In this document: positions 23,963-32,924 of the stretch, piece after piece
Position numbering within the stretch: the first letter of the stretch is position 1
Layout: the number at the start of each line of letters is the position of its first letter
Assembly: GCF_006494365.1 (NCBI RefSeq)
Contig: NZ_VHIP01000013.1
Location: 62,001 to 126,000, forward strand
DNA: 64,000 bases
Direction of reading: 5' to 3'
DNA from: Aestuariibacter sp. GS-14
GTDB lineage: Bacteria > Pseudomonadota > Gammaproteobacteria > Enterobacterales > Alteromonadaceae
Translations under genes and position numbers: made by a program
Notes under the pieces: model-generated
Seen by the model: the letters and a program-made list of their open reading frames with translations, nothing else
Told to the model about the DNA's origin: nothing
The model's database searches: none

Positions 23963-26684
23963 AAGGGGTAGATTCCGTGTCAGTTAACGTTGATGCCTCG
24001 CTCGATAGCAAGGAAGCCAGCTCGCTTTTACACGAACCACAATTTGTGCCGCACTTGAGTGTTTTGCCCAGTGCTTCCACGCTGTTACAACCATTCTGAA
24101 CGGCTTGCTTGATGGTATTTTCACGCACACCAAAACAGCTACAAACCAGTTTACCCAGCAAAAATGCATCGTCGGGTTGCTGATTGAGTAAAGCACTTAG
24201 CTGTTCAGACGTCAGTGTGTCTGCCACTAACAGGCTATCTAACCAGTCCAGAGGCACATTCAGTGCAGTGGCGCTGAGCATCACTGCCAGCACCAACGCA
24301 TCGTTGCGCGTAGCAATTACGCTTACTGCATCAGGTGTTTGTCGAGTCGCCCATTGGGTATCCTGCGGCAACAGCTTGTAAAGCATTGCCACCAGTTCCT
24401 GAGGCGCTTTTATATCTGCAACCGTGGCACTGTGCGCTACCTCAGTCGGGCAAGCTAACCAGTAGGTAAATGCATTGCGGATCGGACCAACATAATCAGC
24501 GCCGCCATACACCAGACCGTATGAGCCCATCTGCGCTTTTTGTGCACTCACCGCGCCGTGTTTCAACTCAGGCTGGCCAGACAAAGGATCGTTTGCACCG
24601 TTTAATAAAGCGCCTACTTTGCAGTGAGATCCCCAGGTGGCTGACCAGTGAAACGGCGCAAACATGTCGCCCTTTCGCTGCTTGTCATCAACTTTAACCG
24701 GTAAAATAACGCTCGTATCTTTTGCGCATTCTGCATTTAATTGCAGCAGGTCACCATCGCCTACTCCTAGCGCTCTGGCATCTTCACTGTTCACACTCAA
24801 CCAGGGGCGATCCATGTGTTTTAGCAACCTTGCAGTGTTGCCAGTGCGGGTCATGGTATGCCATTGATCGCGTACTCTGCCAGTATTGAGCGCATAAGGA
24901 TAAGCGACTGAGGTTGCTTGCGCGGGCAACGCAGGGCTCACCGCAATCATCCGTGCTTTGCCGTCTGGCGTATAATAAGTGCCATCTGAAAACAGGCGGC
25001 TTGCGCCGGCGCGATGTACGTCACTAAAAGGCCATTGCTGTGGGCGCATCAGGTCGTACTGTTGTTCTGTTATATCTTTTAGGGGCGATAGATCCAGTGC
25101 CCGACGCCCCGTGTTTTCAGTGCCGGTTAACGCACAATGTTCACGGAAAATCTCAACCGGATGCTGATAGTTAAACGCCTTACCGAAGCCCAGTGCACAG
25201 GCCACTTCACTGATGATTTGCCAGTCGTGTTTGGCTTCTCCACTGGGTGGGACTAAGCCGCGCTGACGTGAAATCCGGCGTTCTGAATTCGTTACCGTGC
25301 CATTCTTTTCCGACCAGCCGGTGGCCGGAAACACCACATCAGCAAACTTAAGCGTATCGGTTTGGGCTGCGGTATCAGACACAATCACCATTTCACATCG
25401 CGAAAGCGCTGCTTCAATTAATTCACGGTTTGGCATACTGGCAACCGGATTGGTCGCCATGATCCATAACACTTTAATGTTGCCATCGGCTGCCGCCTGA
25501 AAGGAATCCACCGCTTTCAGGCCGTTTTTGGTAACCAGATTGGGCGCTTGCCAGAAATCCCGCACAATGCGCTGATGCTCAGGGTTATCAATGTCCATAT
25601 GCGCAGCCAGCATCGTTGAGAGGCCGCCAACTTCCCGTCCCCCCATCGCATTGGGCTGACCGGTAATCGAGAATGGTCCGCAGCCGGGTTTGGCAATTTT
25701 ACCACTGGCAAGATGACAGTTAATAATGGCATTCCCCTTGTCTACGCCAGTGGTAGACTGGTTGATGCCCATTGAGAAAAAGCTGATCACACGTGGAAGT
25801 TGCGTAAACCAGCGGAAAAACGTTTCTATAGTAGCCAGCGGTAATTTACACACCTCTGCTACCCTTGCGCTATCCCATTCGCGGGCAATAGCCATTGTAT
25901 CGTCCAAACCGGATACCGACTGTTCAATATACGCCTTATCCAGTCCATCGTGTTGTGACAGGTAATTCAGCAGACCACAATACAGCACGGAATCAGTGCC
26001 TGGCGCCAGTGGCAGATGTAAATCGGCCAGCGAACAGGAATCGGTTTGGCGCGGGTCAACCACCACCACTTTCATTGCTGGATTATGCAATTTGGCGCGC
26101 TCTATACGCTGGAATAACACCGGGTGTGTCCAGGCGGCATTGCTGCCAACCAGCACCAACAAATCGGTGTTTTCCAGATCGTCGTAGTCGCACGGCACTA
26201 TGTCTTCACCAAAGGCCCGTTTGTAGGCAACCACTGCTGACGACATACACAGGCGGGAATTAGTATCTATGTTTGCACTGCCAATAAAGCCTTTCATCAG
26301 CTTGTTGGCTACGTAATAATCTTCAGTGAGTAACTGTCCCGAACCGTAAATAGCAATAGCATCGGGCCCATCTGTTGCCAGTACATCACGGATTTTATCG
26401 GCTACCGTTTGTATAGCGTGTTGCCAGTCAGCGCGCTGCCCATTCACCATTGGAAACAACAAGCGGCTATCCTGCCCCAGTGTTTCCAATAAATGGGTGC
26501 CTTTAATACAAAGGCGACCAAAGTTAGCCGGATGTTCCCGGCTACCCTGTAAATCGCTTAACTGTGGACTCGCTGCCCCCTGGCGCACGACATCCACGCC
26601 ACAACCTACTCCGCAATACGGACAAGTTGTTTGCAGTAACCGTTTACTGCTCTGAGGATTGGCTGTTGGGGGTAATGAAGTCAT
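23946..26684 (-). CDS. nasA: Assimilatory nitrate reductase catalytic subunit NasA
   Basis: The 912-residue molybdoenzyme reduces nitrate to nitrite in the cytoplasm. It opens with a [4Fe-4S] motif CPYCGVGCGVDV (about residues 20-31), continues through the bis-MGD domains (SRLCMSSAVVAYKRAFGED, GMGREVGGLS-like ITGQPNAMGGREVGG, FADVVFPATGWSEKNGTVTN). It ends with a BFD-type [2Fe-2S] domain (from about residue 846: CSCFGVREN and CGTNCGSC). No signal peptide is present. It follows nirD by 15 bases and requires MobA. Confidence 0.95.
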   Translation of the reverse strand: MTSLPPTANPQSSKRLLQTTCPYCGVGCGVDVVRQGAASPQLSDLQGSREHPANFGRLCIKGTHLLETLGQDSRLLFPMVNGQRADWQHAIQTVADKIRDVLATDGPDAIAIYGSGQLLTEDYYVANKLMKGFIGSANIDTNSRLCMSSAVVAYKRAFGEDIVPCDYDDLENTDLLVLVGSNAAWTHPVLFQRIERAKLHNPAMKVVVVDPRQTDSCSLADLHLPLAPGTDSVLYCGLLNYLSQHDGLDKAYIEQSVSGLDDTMAIAREWDSARVAEVCKLPLATIETFFRWFTQLPRVISFFSMGINQSTTGVDKGNAIINCHLASGKIAKPGCGPFSITGQPNAMGGREVGGLSTMLAAHMDIDNPEHQRIVRDFWQAPNLVTKNGLKAVDSFQAAADGNIKVLWIMATNPVASMPNRELIEAALSRCEMVIVSDTAAQTDTLKFADVVFPATGWSEKNGTVTNSERRISRQRGLVPPSGEAKHDWQIISEVACALGFGKAFNYQHPVEIFREHCALTGTENTGRRALDLSPLKDITEQQYDLMRPQQWPFSDVHRAGASRLFSDGTYYTPDGKARMIAVSPALPAQATSVAYPYALNTGRVRDQWHTMTRTGNTARLLKHMDRPWLSVNSEDARALGVGDGDLLQLNAECAKDTSVILPVKVDDKQRKGDMFAPFHWSATWGSHCKVGALLNGANDPLSGQPELKHGAVSAQKAQMGSYGLVYGGADYVGPIRNAFTYWLACPTEVAHSATVADIKAPQELVAMLYKLLPQDTQWATRQTPDAVSVIATRNDALVLAVMLSATALNVPLDWLDSLLVADTLTSEQLSALLNQQPDDAFLLGKLVCSCFGVRENTIKQAVQNGCNSVEALGKTLKCGTNCGSCKSELASLLSSEASTLTDTESTPYERII

Positions 26685-26699
26685 TGCAGATTCCGGTTT

Positions 26700-27053
26700 T
26701 TACAGTTCAATTAATACGCGCTGTGCTTCCACTCGCACAGAATAAGCATTCACACTTACGTCATCGCGCTCAAGACACACGCCAGAAGCCAGTTCGTAAT
26801 GCTCTTTGTAGAGTGGCGAGGCAACCACAATTTTGCCTCCCAACGATCCTACAATACCGCGATACAAGACGTTAGCTTCACCAATCGGATCCCAGTTACT
26901 GATCGCAAAATACTGTGTGCCTTCGCTGTTAACAACTTTGAAAATAGCAACCTGTTCGCTACCAATCAGTGCACAAACGCCGCTGTTGGTAACCAGGTCG
27001 TCTTCATGACATACATCATGCCATTGTGGGGTATAACTTTCTTGTGCTTGCAT
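26700..27053 (-). CDS. nirD: Nitrite reductase small subunit NirD
   Basis: This 117-residue protein has the Rieske-like fold of NirD (WHDVCHEDDLVTNSGVCAL, YFAISNWDPIGEANVLYRG, GDD-less C-terminal VNAYSVRVE). The Cys/His iron-sulfur ligands of true Rieske proteins are absent, as is normal for NirD. It stabilises NirB in NADH-dependent reduction of nitrite to ammonia. The gene lies 10 bases after nirB. Confidence 0.93.
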   Translation of the reverse strand: MQAQESYTPQWHDVCHEDDLVTNSGVCALIGSEQVAIFKVVNSEGTQYFAISNWDPIGEANVLYRGIVGSLGGKIVVASPLYKEHYELASGVCLERDDVSVNAYSVRVEAQRVLIEL

Positions 27054-27063
27054 GATTGCTCTC

Positions 27064-29607
27064 CTATACCAATTCTACCGGGATGGCTTTTTCACCTGAA
27101 AATTTTTCGGCTTTGGTGGCCGGGCGAATTTGCTCGCGCTCAGTAACAAACTGAATATTGCTATCGGTTGCGTCACTGTTCACAAACTGGCGGAAACGTT
27201 TAAGGGCTTCCGGCGATTCAATGGTGGTTTTCCACTCGCACTGATAGGTATCCGTGATGAGTTGCATTTGTGCTTCAAGCTCTTCACCGATGCCAAGAGA
27301 ATCCTCAATTACCACCTGTTTCAGGTAGTCCAGACCCCCTTCCAGGTTTTCCATCCACACTGATGTGCGTTGCAGACGGTCAGCCGTTTTGGTGTAGAAC
27401 ATCAGTACGCGGTCGATGTATTTCACCAGTGTTGCGTCATCCAGATCGGTTGCGAACAGGTCTGCGTGGCGAGGTTTCATACCGCCATTACCACACACGT
27501 ACAGGTTCCAGCCTCTTTCAGTAGCAATTACACCGATGTCTTTACCCTGTGCTTCAGCACATTCACGGGTACAACCGGATACGGCAAACTTGATTTTATG
27601 CGGGGCACGCAGGCCTTTGTAACGATTTTCCAGATCGATAGCCATGGTTACTGAATCCTGCACACCGTAACGACACCAGGTGCTGCCAACGCACGACTTA
27701 ACCGTGCGCAGCGCTTTGGCATATGCATGACCCGTTTCAAATCCACCCGCTACCAGGGCTTCCCAAATGGCTGGCAGTTGGTCAACACGGGCGCCAAACA
27801 AGTCGATGCGCTGGCCACCGGTAATTTTGGTATACAGGTTATATTGCTTGGCCACCTCACCCAGCAGGATGAGTTTATCAGGGGTAATTTCACCGCCAGC
27901 GACGCGAGGGACAATCGAATAGGTACCGTCTTTTTGCATGTTGCCCAGATAGGTATCATTGGTGTCCTGCAAAGGCTGGTGTTGTTGCTTCAGAATGTAG
28001 TCGTTCCACACCGACGCAAAGATCGAACCTGCGGCGGGTTTACAAATATCACAGCCCATACCACTGCCGTGCTTCTCAAGCAGTTCATCGAAGCTCTGAA
28101 TCCCTTCTATTTTAATCAGGTGATACAGTTCCTGACGGGTAAAGTTAAAGTGTTCACAAATCGCTTTAGACACCTCAACACCACGCTTTTCGAGTTCGCT
28201 GTCTACCACGTTCTTCAACAAGGCAGCACATCCACCGCAACCAGTGCTGGCACTGGTAACGCCTTTTACTTCGCCAACCGAACAACAACCGCCGTCGATG
28301 GCGCTGATAATGTCGCCTTTGGACACGTTGTAGCACGAACATATCGTTGCGGTATCACCCAGTGCATCCGCGCCTAGTACTGGTGCATCACCAGATGAAG
28401 GTAATATCAGCGCTTCCGGTGCCTCGGGTACCTTAATGTTGTTTAATGCGTATTGCAGCAGCGTGTCGTAGTCGCTGGTATCGCCAACCAGAACAGCACC
28501 AATCACAAAGGATTTGGTAGGATCCAGCACCAGTTTTTTATACACACCATCAGGTTGGTTGTGGTACGTGTAAACCAGTGCGCCAGGCGTTTTTACATGC
28601 GCATCACCAATGGAGCCTACTTCTACGCCCATTAATTTGAGTTTGGTACTCATGTCGGCACCAGCAAACTCGCCTTTACCGCCGGTAAGATCGGCTACCG
28701 CTGCTCGGGCCATGGCGTAGCCAGGTGCAACCAGGCCATAAATGCGGTTGTCCCACAGGGCACATTCACCAATAGCGTAAATATCGGGATCCGACGTTTG
28801 ACACTGGTTGTTGATCACAATACCGCCGCGCTCGCCCATGGTCAGCCCACTGCTGCGACCCAACTGGTCGCTGGGTCGGATCCCGGCTGAGAACAAAATT
28901 AAATCAGTTTCTAAAAAGCTGCCGTCAGAGAAATTCATACGGTAGCGGCAGGATTCGCCTGCAACAATTTCCTGAGTGGCCTTCTGAGTGTGCACTTTCA
29001 CACCCAGCTCCTCAATTTTCACTTTGAGCTGTTGACCGCCCATCATGTCCAGCTGCACGGCCATTAACTGAGGTGCAAATTCCACCACGTGGGTTTCAAG
29101 ACCGGCTTGTTTCAGTGCATTAGCGGCTTCGAGCCCCAACAATCCGCCCCCCACTACAACGCCTACCTTGCTTTGTGCAGACGAAGCGCTGATTGCTTCC
29201 AGATCTTCAATGGTGCGGTATACCAGACAGTGTGGTTGATCGTTGCCCGGAATAGGTGGAACAAACGGATAGGAGCCGGTAGCCAGAATAAGCTTGTCGT
29301 ATTCAAATGTTTCACCGCTCTCCAGAGTAACGACTCTGGCGTCGCGATCGATAGTGCTCACCCGCGCATTAATTCGTGCATCCACGCCCCACTGCTGATA
29401 GGTCTCAGGCGTGGTCATAGCTAAATCTTCTGCCGTTTTACCTGCAAAGTATGACGATAAGTAAACCCGGTCATAGGCCAAACGGCCTTCACCGCTTAAA
29501 ACCGTAACGTGGCAATCATGCTGGCTGTTGATTAACTGCTCAACAAAATGATGGCCTACCATGCCGTTTCCGACAATGACGATGCGTTGTTGTGAAGAAG
29601 AAGTCAT
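27064..29607 (-). CDS. nirB: Assimilatory nitrite reductase large subunit NirB
   Basis: The 847-residue protein, the same length as E. coli NirB, reduces nitrite to ammonium with NADH. It has an N-terminal FAD/NAD domain (IVIVGNGMVGHHFVE, VVGGGLLGLEAANALK), one BFD [2Fe-2S] domain (CSCYNVSKGD, STGCGGC), a further cysteine-rich segment, then sirohaem-[4Fe-4S] ligands in CVGSTWC and SGCTREC. The ATG at 29607 has AAGGTG upstream; the frame extends to 29643, but that codon is inside the leader terminator and is not a start. It is the first gene of the nir-nas unit. Confidence 0.95.
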   Translation of the reverse strand: MTSSSQQRIVIVGNGMVGHHFVEQLINSQHDCHVTVLSGEGRLAYDRVYLSSYFAGKTAEDLAMTTPETYQQWGVDARINARVSTIDRDARVVTLESGETFEYDKLILATGSYPFVPPIPGNDQPHCLVYRTIEDLEAISASSAQSKVGVVVGGGLLGLEAANALKQAGLETHVVEFAPQLMAVQLDMMGGQQLKVKIEELGVKVHTQKATQEIVAGESCRYRMNFSDGSFLETDLILFSAGIRPSDQLGRSSGLTMGERGGIVINNQCQTSDPDIYAIGECALWDNRIYGLVAPGYAMARAAVADLTGGKGEFAGADMSTKLKLMGVEVGSIGDAHVKTPGALVYTYHNQPDGVYKKLVLDPTKSFVIGAVLVGDTSDYDTLLQYALNNIKVPEAPEALILPSSGDAPVLGADALGDTATICSCYNVSKGDIISAIDGGCCSVGEVKGVTSASTGCGGCAALLKNVVDSELEKRGVEVSKAICEHFNFTRQELYHLIKIEGIQSFDELLEKHGSGMGCDICKPAAGSIFASVWNDYILKQQHQPLQDTNDTYLGNMQKDGTYSIVPRVAGGEITPDKLILLGEVAKQYNLYTKITGGQRIDLFGARVDQLPAIWEALVAGGFETGHAYAKALRTVKSCVGSTWCRYGVQDSVTMAIDLENRYKGLRAPHKIKFAVSGCTRECAEAQGKDIGVIATERGWNLYVCGNGGMKPRHADLFATDLDDATLVKYIDRVLMFYTKTADRLQRTSVWMENLEGGLDYLKQVVIEDSLGIGEELEAQMQLITDTYQCEWKTTIESPEALKRFRQFVNSDATDSNIQFVTEREQIRPATKAEKFSGEKAIPVELV

Positions 29608-29636
29608 TTTGTTCACCTTTCTTGGAGACAAAAAAA

Positions 29637-29664
29637 AGCCCACGACCTTTCAGGGTCATGGGCT
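29637..29664 (-). terminator. Leader terminator upstream of nirB (NasR-controlled)
   Basis: On the minus strand AGCCCAUGACC-CUGAAA-GGUCGUGGGCU (11-bp stem with one U-G pair) is followed by about eight U (genomic A-run 29630-29637). It lies 22 bases before the nirB ribosome-binding site and start region, the same arrangement as at nrtA. Confidence 0.88.
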
Positions 29665-29687
29665 CCGTTGCCTGTTTAGCGTTAGCT
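29661..29687 (-). promoter_or_regulatory. ANTAR-type antiterminator RNA motif of the nirB leader
   Basis: Hairpin GGC-AACGGA-GCC (29661-29672) has the A1/G4 hexaloop and shares GCC with the terminator's 5' arm. A small stem AGC-UAAC-GCU (29678-29687) lies just upstream and may serve as the first hairpin, but it is weak and lacks a hexaloop. The 9-base core GGCAACGRA is identical to the nrtA leader apart from one base. Confidence 0.78.
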
Positions 29688-29740
29688 TTTAAATTGTGTG
29701 ATGGCGCAATACAAATGAATCGGCATCTTAATGAGGTACA

Positions 29741-29757
29741 ATCAAGATCGATGCCAA
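29741..29757 (-). promoter_or_regulatory. Sigma-54-like promoter of nirB
   Basis: The minus strand reads TTGGCATC-GATCT-TGAT. The -24 TTGGCA is good; the -12 has TTGA where TTGC is expected. The predicted start is near 29730, about 40 bases ahead of the antiterminator hairpins. Confidence 0.55.
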
Positions 29758-29819
29758 TAATTAGACACGTTAATTTTCAATGAGTTAGTAATTTACTCGT
29801 ACTTCCTCACAACCTAAAT

Positions 29820-29869
29820 CGCACCAATTTGATGCAATAACGTCTGCACAGGTGCACTATCATGGTTAA
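29820..29869. promoter_or_regulatory. Paired NtrC-like enhancer sites upstream of nirB
   Basis: CGCACCAATTTGATGCA (29820-29836) and TGCACTATCATGGTTAA (29853-29869) each match the NtrC 17-mer TGCACYANNNTRGTGCA at all but two positions. They are centred about 98 and 131 bases upstream of the predicted start, close to the positions used at classical NtrC-activated genes. Confidence 0.65.
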
Positions 29870-29878
29870 GTGGGTTGC

Positions 29879-31579
29879 TTATCGAATTAACGCAAACGCC
29901 AATAACACTGCTAATACACCCGACACAGTTTGCCAAAACCTCACCGGATTGCGCTCTGCCAGAGGCAGAACTTGTTGATATCCCGGGTTTGGATGCTGTA
30001 GGTCATACAGAAATTCAGACAGGCTTGGGTAACGTTTGCCAGCCTGCGGATGACATCCGCGTTTCATCGTTTCATCCAGCCAGACAGGCACCGACACATC
30101 CCTTTGAAGCAGACGCTGATAACGCAATTTGTGTAATGCACTGTAACTGGTTGTCCTGGCTACCGATGTGCCATAGGGATGACCGCCGGATAACGCGTAA
30201 TAAAGCACACAGGCAAGCGCGTACTGGTCAGCCTGCTCATTGGCCCACAGGCCCACAAAATATTCAGGTGCGCTGTATAGTAAATCACCGGGGATAATAA
30301 GTTGATTCGGGTCGTCTAAAAACTGATGGCCATCAATACTGGCACTGCCAAAGTCAATTAATACCAGCCTGCCGGTGTGGGTTAACAGTATATTCTCCGG
30401 CCTGATATCCTGATGTAGAATGCCTTTTCGATGCAATGCAGTAAGCGCAGTAACTAATTGAGCGGCCCACTCGCGGACTTGCTTCACTGTTGCCTGACCG
30501 TTGTCTAGCAAGTGCTGGCGCAGAGTTTGCCCGTCAAGATATTCAGTTAGGGTGTAAAACGTACTTCTATACTCATCTGACTCAACGGTTTTCATTACAT
30601 GGGGATTGTTTACCCTGCGCGCTATCCACTCCTCTTTGGCCATGTCGTCCAGGAAGCCAGCATTGTTACTTTGCGTGGTTGACGGCACTTTAAACACCGC
30701 CCGCTTTAGCGTGGTTTCATGCTGTGCAATGAACACATCGCTGCGATCAGAACGACTCAGACAGGTTAACAATTGCCAGTTGTCGATAGTAGCACCGATG
30801 TCCAGATGCGGATTTCTGGGCAGAATGCCATGTTCGTCGTATTGGGAATTGACACCGGTTGCTGTACTGGCTACCACCAGTAATTGAATCGTCAGGTTGT
30901 CCGAACTACCAGCAGCCAAGGCGTTCTCTACCACCTGTTCACAGTACTCGGTAAGCTGATTGTGGTTTTCCGGCATACCGTTAAACAGGGTTGCTGCGTT
31001 CACGTAGTCTGCCACCCCATCGGTCATCAACGCAAATTTGTCGCCGGGTTCAATATCGATGAGTTGAATATCCACGTCGAGTGCCGGCTTTATGCCCAGT
31101 GCATTGGCAAGGTACTGCTGACCACTTTCTGATACGCCCGTGTGCGCCTGGGTTAACTGCGTTACGTTATCACCGCGACAATGCAATATTGTACTGTCAC
31201 CACAGTGAATAACGGTTGCACTCTTGTGCTGCAGGATCACACCAGAAAACGTACACACATAGCCCCTGTCCGGATTCCCCTGATAGGGGCTATGAGCGCT
31301 TTTTATGTATAAGGCGGTGTTGATGGTTTCCAACACTTTTCGCGCTGCTCTGGCAGATGACCAGTTTTCGCTGGTCAGCAGGTAATCGCGATTAAAATGT
31401 GTAACAGCCAGTTCACTGGCGTATTGACTAACCTGGCTGCTACTGATCCCATCCGCTATGCTTGCCACCAAACCCCGCCGCCCTAAAACGGCACAATCAG
31501 GCACTGTCATTGCCTGACAGTCCTGATTGATTGGCTTGATACCGCTACTGGAGCATGCGCCCCAGCGAACAGTTAACAC
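29879..31579 (-). CDS. Bifunctional PP2C phosphatase / Ser-Thr kinase with C-terminal membrane anchor
   Basis: The 566-residue protein joins a PP2C phosphatase domain (about residues 1-245; metal-site motifs INQDCQ, IADGISSS, LMTDGVADY, GSSDNLTIQ all present) to a protein kinase domain (about 270-535). The kinase shows AVFKVP with the ATP lysine, the catalytic loop HQDIRPENILL and the metal loop DFGSAS. The last about 20 residues form one transmembrane helix, so both domains face the cytoplasm. It follows nirC by 5 bases. Similar kinases sit beside nir-nas genes in Pseudomonas, so the association is conserved, but no target is established. Confidence 0.9.
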   Translation of the reverse strand: MLTVRWGACSSSGIKPINQDCQAMTVPDCAVLGRRGLVASIADGISSSQVSQYASELAVTHFNRDYLLTSENWSSARAARKVLETINTALYIKSAHSPYQGNPDRGYVCTFSGVILQHKSATVIHCGDSTILHCRGDNVTQLTQAHTGVSESGQQYLANALGIKPALDVDIQLIDIEPGDKFALMTDGVADYVNAATLFNGMPENHNQLTEYCEQVVENALAAGSSDNLTIQLLVVASTATGVNSQYDEHGILPRNPHLDIGATIDNWQLLTCLSRSDRSDVFIAQHETTLKRAVFKVPSTTQSNNAGFLDDMAKEEWIARRVNNPHVMKTVESDEYRSTFYTLTEYLDGQTLRQHLLDNGQATVKQVREWAAQLVTALTALHRKGILHQDIRPENILLTHTGRLVLIDFGSASIDGHQFLDDPNQLIIPGDLLYSAPEYFVGLWANEQADQYALACVLYYALSGGHPYGTSVARTTSYSALHKLRYQRLLQRDVSVPVWLDETMKRGCHPQAGKRYPSLSEFLYDLQHPNPGYQQVLPLAERNPVRFWQTVSGVLAVLLAFALIR

Positions 31580-31584
31580 AAACG

Positions 31585-32448
31585 TTATACCTTATCGTTA
31601 ACCTTGGCTGCTGGAACAGCTTTAGGCACACCGCCACCCGCAAGAGTGCGTTTAGGTGCCGTTTTGTAGTGGGTTGAGTACAGGGTCAGACCGGTAAATG
31701 CCAAACCACCCACCAGGTTACCCAGTGCAGTTGGAATTTCATTCCAGATAAAGTAATCCATGATGGAGAAGTCACCACCCATGATCAAACCAAACGGGAA
31801 CAGGAACATGTTCACAACCGAGTGTTCAAAGCCCATAAAGAAGAACAACATGATAGGCATCCACATAGCCAGCACCTTGCCGCTCACGTTAGTTGAAATC
31901 ATTGCGCCAACAACGCCCAGTGATACCATCCAGTTACACAGCATGCCGCGAATAAAGATAGTGATCCAGCCTGCTACGCCATATTCTGCATAACCCAGTG
32001 TACGCGCTTCACCAATACCCGCTACTTTTGTGGCAATAGCACCGCCATCGGTGTTGTAACCCATGGTAAAAATGAATGACATCATAAATGCCACGGTTAA
32101 TGCGCCAGCAAAGTTACCCACAAACACCAGCCCCCAGTTGCGCAATATTTGCGGCCAAGTTACGCCGGGGCGTTTGGCAAGCCAGGCTAAAGGTGCCAGT
32201 ACGAACACACCGGTTAACAGGTCGAAGCCCATTAAGTAGAGCATACAAAAGCCCACCGGGAACAAGATAGCCCCAATCAGGAATACGCCGGTTTGTACAG
32301 CAATGGTTACTGCAAATACGGCTGCAAGTGCCAGAATGGCTCCTGCCATATAAGCCCGAATTAAAGTATCACGGGTAGACATGTAAATCTTAGATTCACC
32401 CGCGTCGACCATCTTGGTCACAAACTCCGAAGGAAGTAGATACGCCAT
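31585..32448 (-). CDS. Formate/nitrite channel (FocA/NirC family)
   Basis: The 287-residue protein has about six transmembrane segments of the FNT fold (pentameric channels), including LMGFDLLTGVF, NWGLVFVGNFAGAL, RGMLCNWMVSLG and the pore region FMGFEHSVVNMF with the conserved central histidine. Position in a nitrate/nitrite cluster points to nitrite transport. The ATG at 32448 has AAGGTGAT eight bases upstream; a TTG at 32454 is rejected. A charged, alanine-rich C-terminal tail of about 30 residues follows the last helix. Confidence 0.9.
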   Translation of the reverse strand: MAYLLPSEFVTKMVDAGESKIYMSTRDTLIRAYMAGAILALAAVFAVTIAVQTGVFLIGAILFPVGFCMLYLMGFDLLTGVFVLAPLAWLAKRPGVTWPQILRNWGLVFVGNFAGALTVAFMMSFIFTMGYNTDGGAIATKVAGIGEARTLGYAEYGVAGWITIFIRGMLCNWMVSLGVVGAMISTNVSGKVLAMWMPIMLFFFMGFEHSVVNMFLFPFGLIMGGDFSIMDYFIWNEIPTALGNLVGGLAFTGLTLYSTHYKTAPKRTLAGGGVPKAVPAAKVNDKV

Positions 32449-32525
32449 AATCAATCACCTTACTGTTATTAAAGAGTGCACAGCGTTCACTGCTACGTTC
32501 GCTGCCGTTTTTCACGCACAAAAAA

Positions 32526-32564
32526 GCGCCCGCACCACTCCCGTTGAGGAGCAGTCGCGGACGC
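32526..32564 (-). terminator. Leader terminator upstream of the nitrite channel gene (NasR-controlled)
   Basis: On the minus strand GCGUCCGC-GACUGCUCC-UCAAC-GGGAGUGGU-GCGGGCGC forms a long GC-rich stem with some G-U pairs, followed by six U. It lies about 70 bases before the start codon. Confidence 0.82.
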
Positions 32565-32606
32565 CTTTGTCCAATCTCGTGCTGTTGGCAAATCCCTAAG
32601 ACTTGC
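32559..32606 (-). promoter_or_regulatory. ANTAR-type antiterminator RNA motif of the nitrite channel leader
   Basis: P2 is GGAC-AAAGGC-GUCC (32559-32572), a hexaloop with A1 and G4, whose 3' arm overlaps the terminator's 5' arm. P1 is GCAAGUC-UUAGG-GAUUUGC (32588-32606), beginning right at the predicted transcript start. The stems differ in sequence from the nrtA and nirB leaders, while loop positions and geometry are kept. Confidence 0.72.
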
Positions 32607-32618
32607 ACACTTCACGTA

Positions 32619-32634
32619 CCAAGTTTCTTGCCAA
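32619..32634 (-). promoter_or_regulatory. Sigma-54-like promoter of the nitrite channel gene
   Basis: The minus strand reads TTGGCAAGAAACTTGG, with a good -24 and a -12 of TTGG instead of TTGC. The start would be near 32607, directly at the first leader hairpin. Confidence 0.55.
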
Positions 32635-32721
32635 CTTGGTTAAGATTAAAAATTAACCATAAAAATCAGCCAGATAAATCTTTTAGAAAGAGACAAGTGA
32701 ATACCCAAACCTCAATTCAAA

Positions 32722-32757
32722 TGCGCCAAAATGGCGCAAATTCACCAAAATAGTGCC
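32722..32757. promoter_or_regulatory. Tandem NtrC-like enhancer sites between nirC and nasR
   Basis: TGCGCCAAAATGGCGCA (32722-32738) is a perfect 17-bp palindrome that differs from the NtrC consensus only at one symmetric pair. TTCACCAAAATAGTGCC (32741-32757) matches at 15 of 17 positions. They lie about 120-145 bases upstream of the predicted nitrite-channel start and also precede nasR, so they may serve both directions. Confidence 0.72.
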
Positions 32758-32924
32758 TCGTTTAACTATGTATTCGCACAATTAATAGTGATATTCGAGC
32801 TATGCACCGGAAAATTGCCTATAAACCCATCAATTTAATCTGTTTTTCAATGATTTATGCAAGGAACACTAAACAGGAATGGCTTTTGCTTCAGTTTTAT
32901 ATCAACACGCTATTTGAGATCGCC

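Noticed and set aside
27727-28377. 216-residue open frame antisense to nirB
   Set aside because: It has no family motifs or ribosome-binding site, and it follows the codon pattern of the real gene on the other strand; the same applies to the 183-residue frame opposite nrtA at 20381-20932.
29608-29643. Longer NirB start within the leader
   Set aside because: The codons are read through the terminator stem and U-run. The ATG at 29607 has an AAGGTG site and gives the usual 847 residues.
32760-32924. Sigma-54 promoter for nasR on the plus strand
   Set aside because: TGCACCGGAAAATTGC near 32802 looks similar, but the spacing between the -24 and -12 parts is two bases too long.
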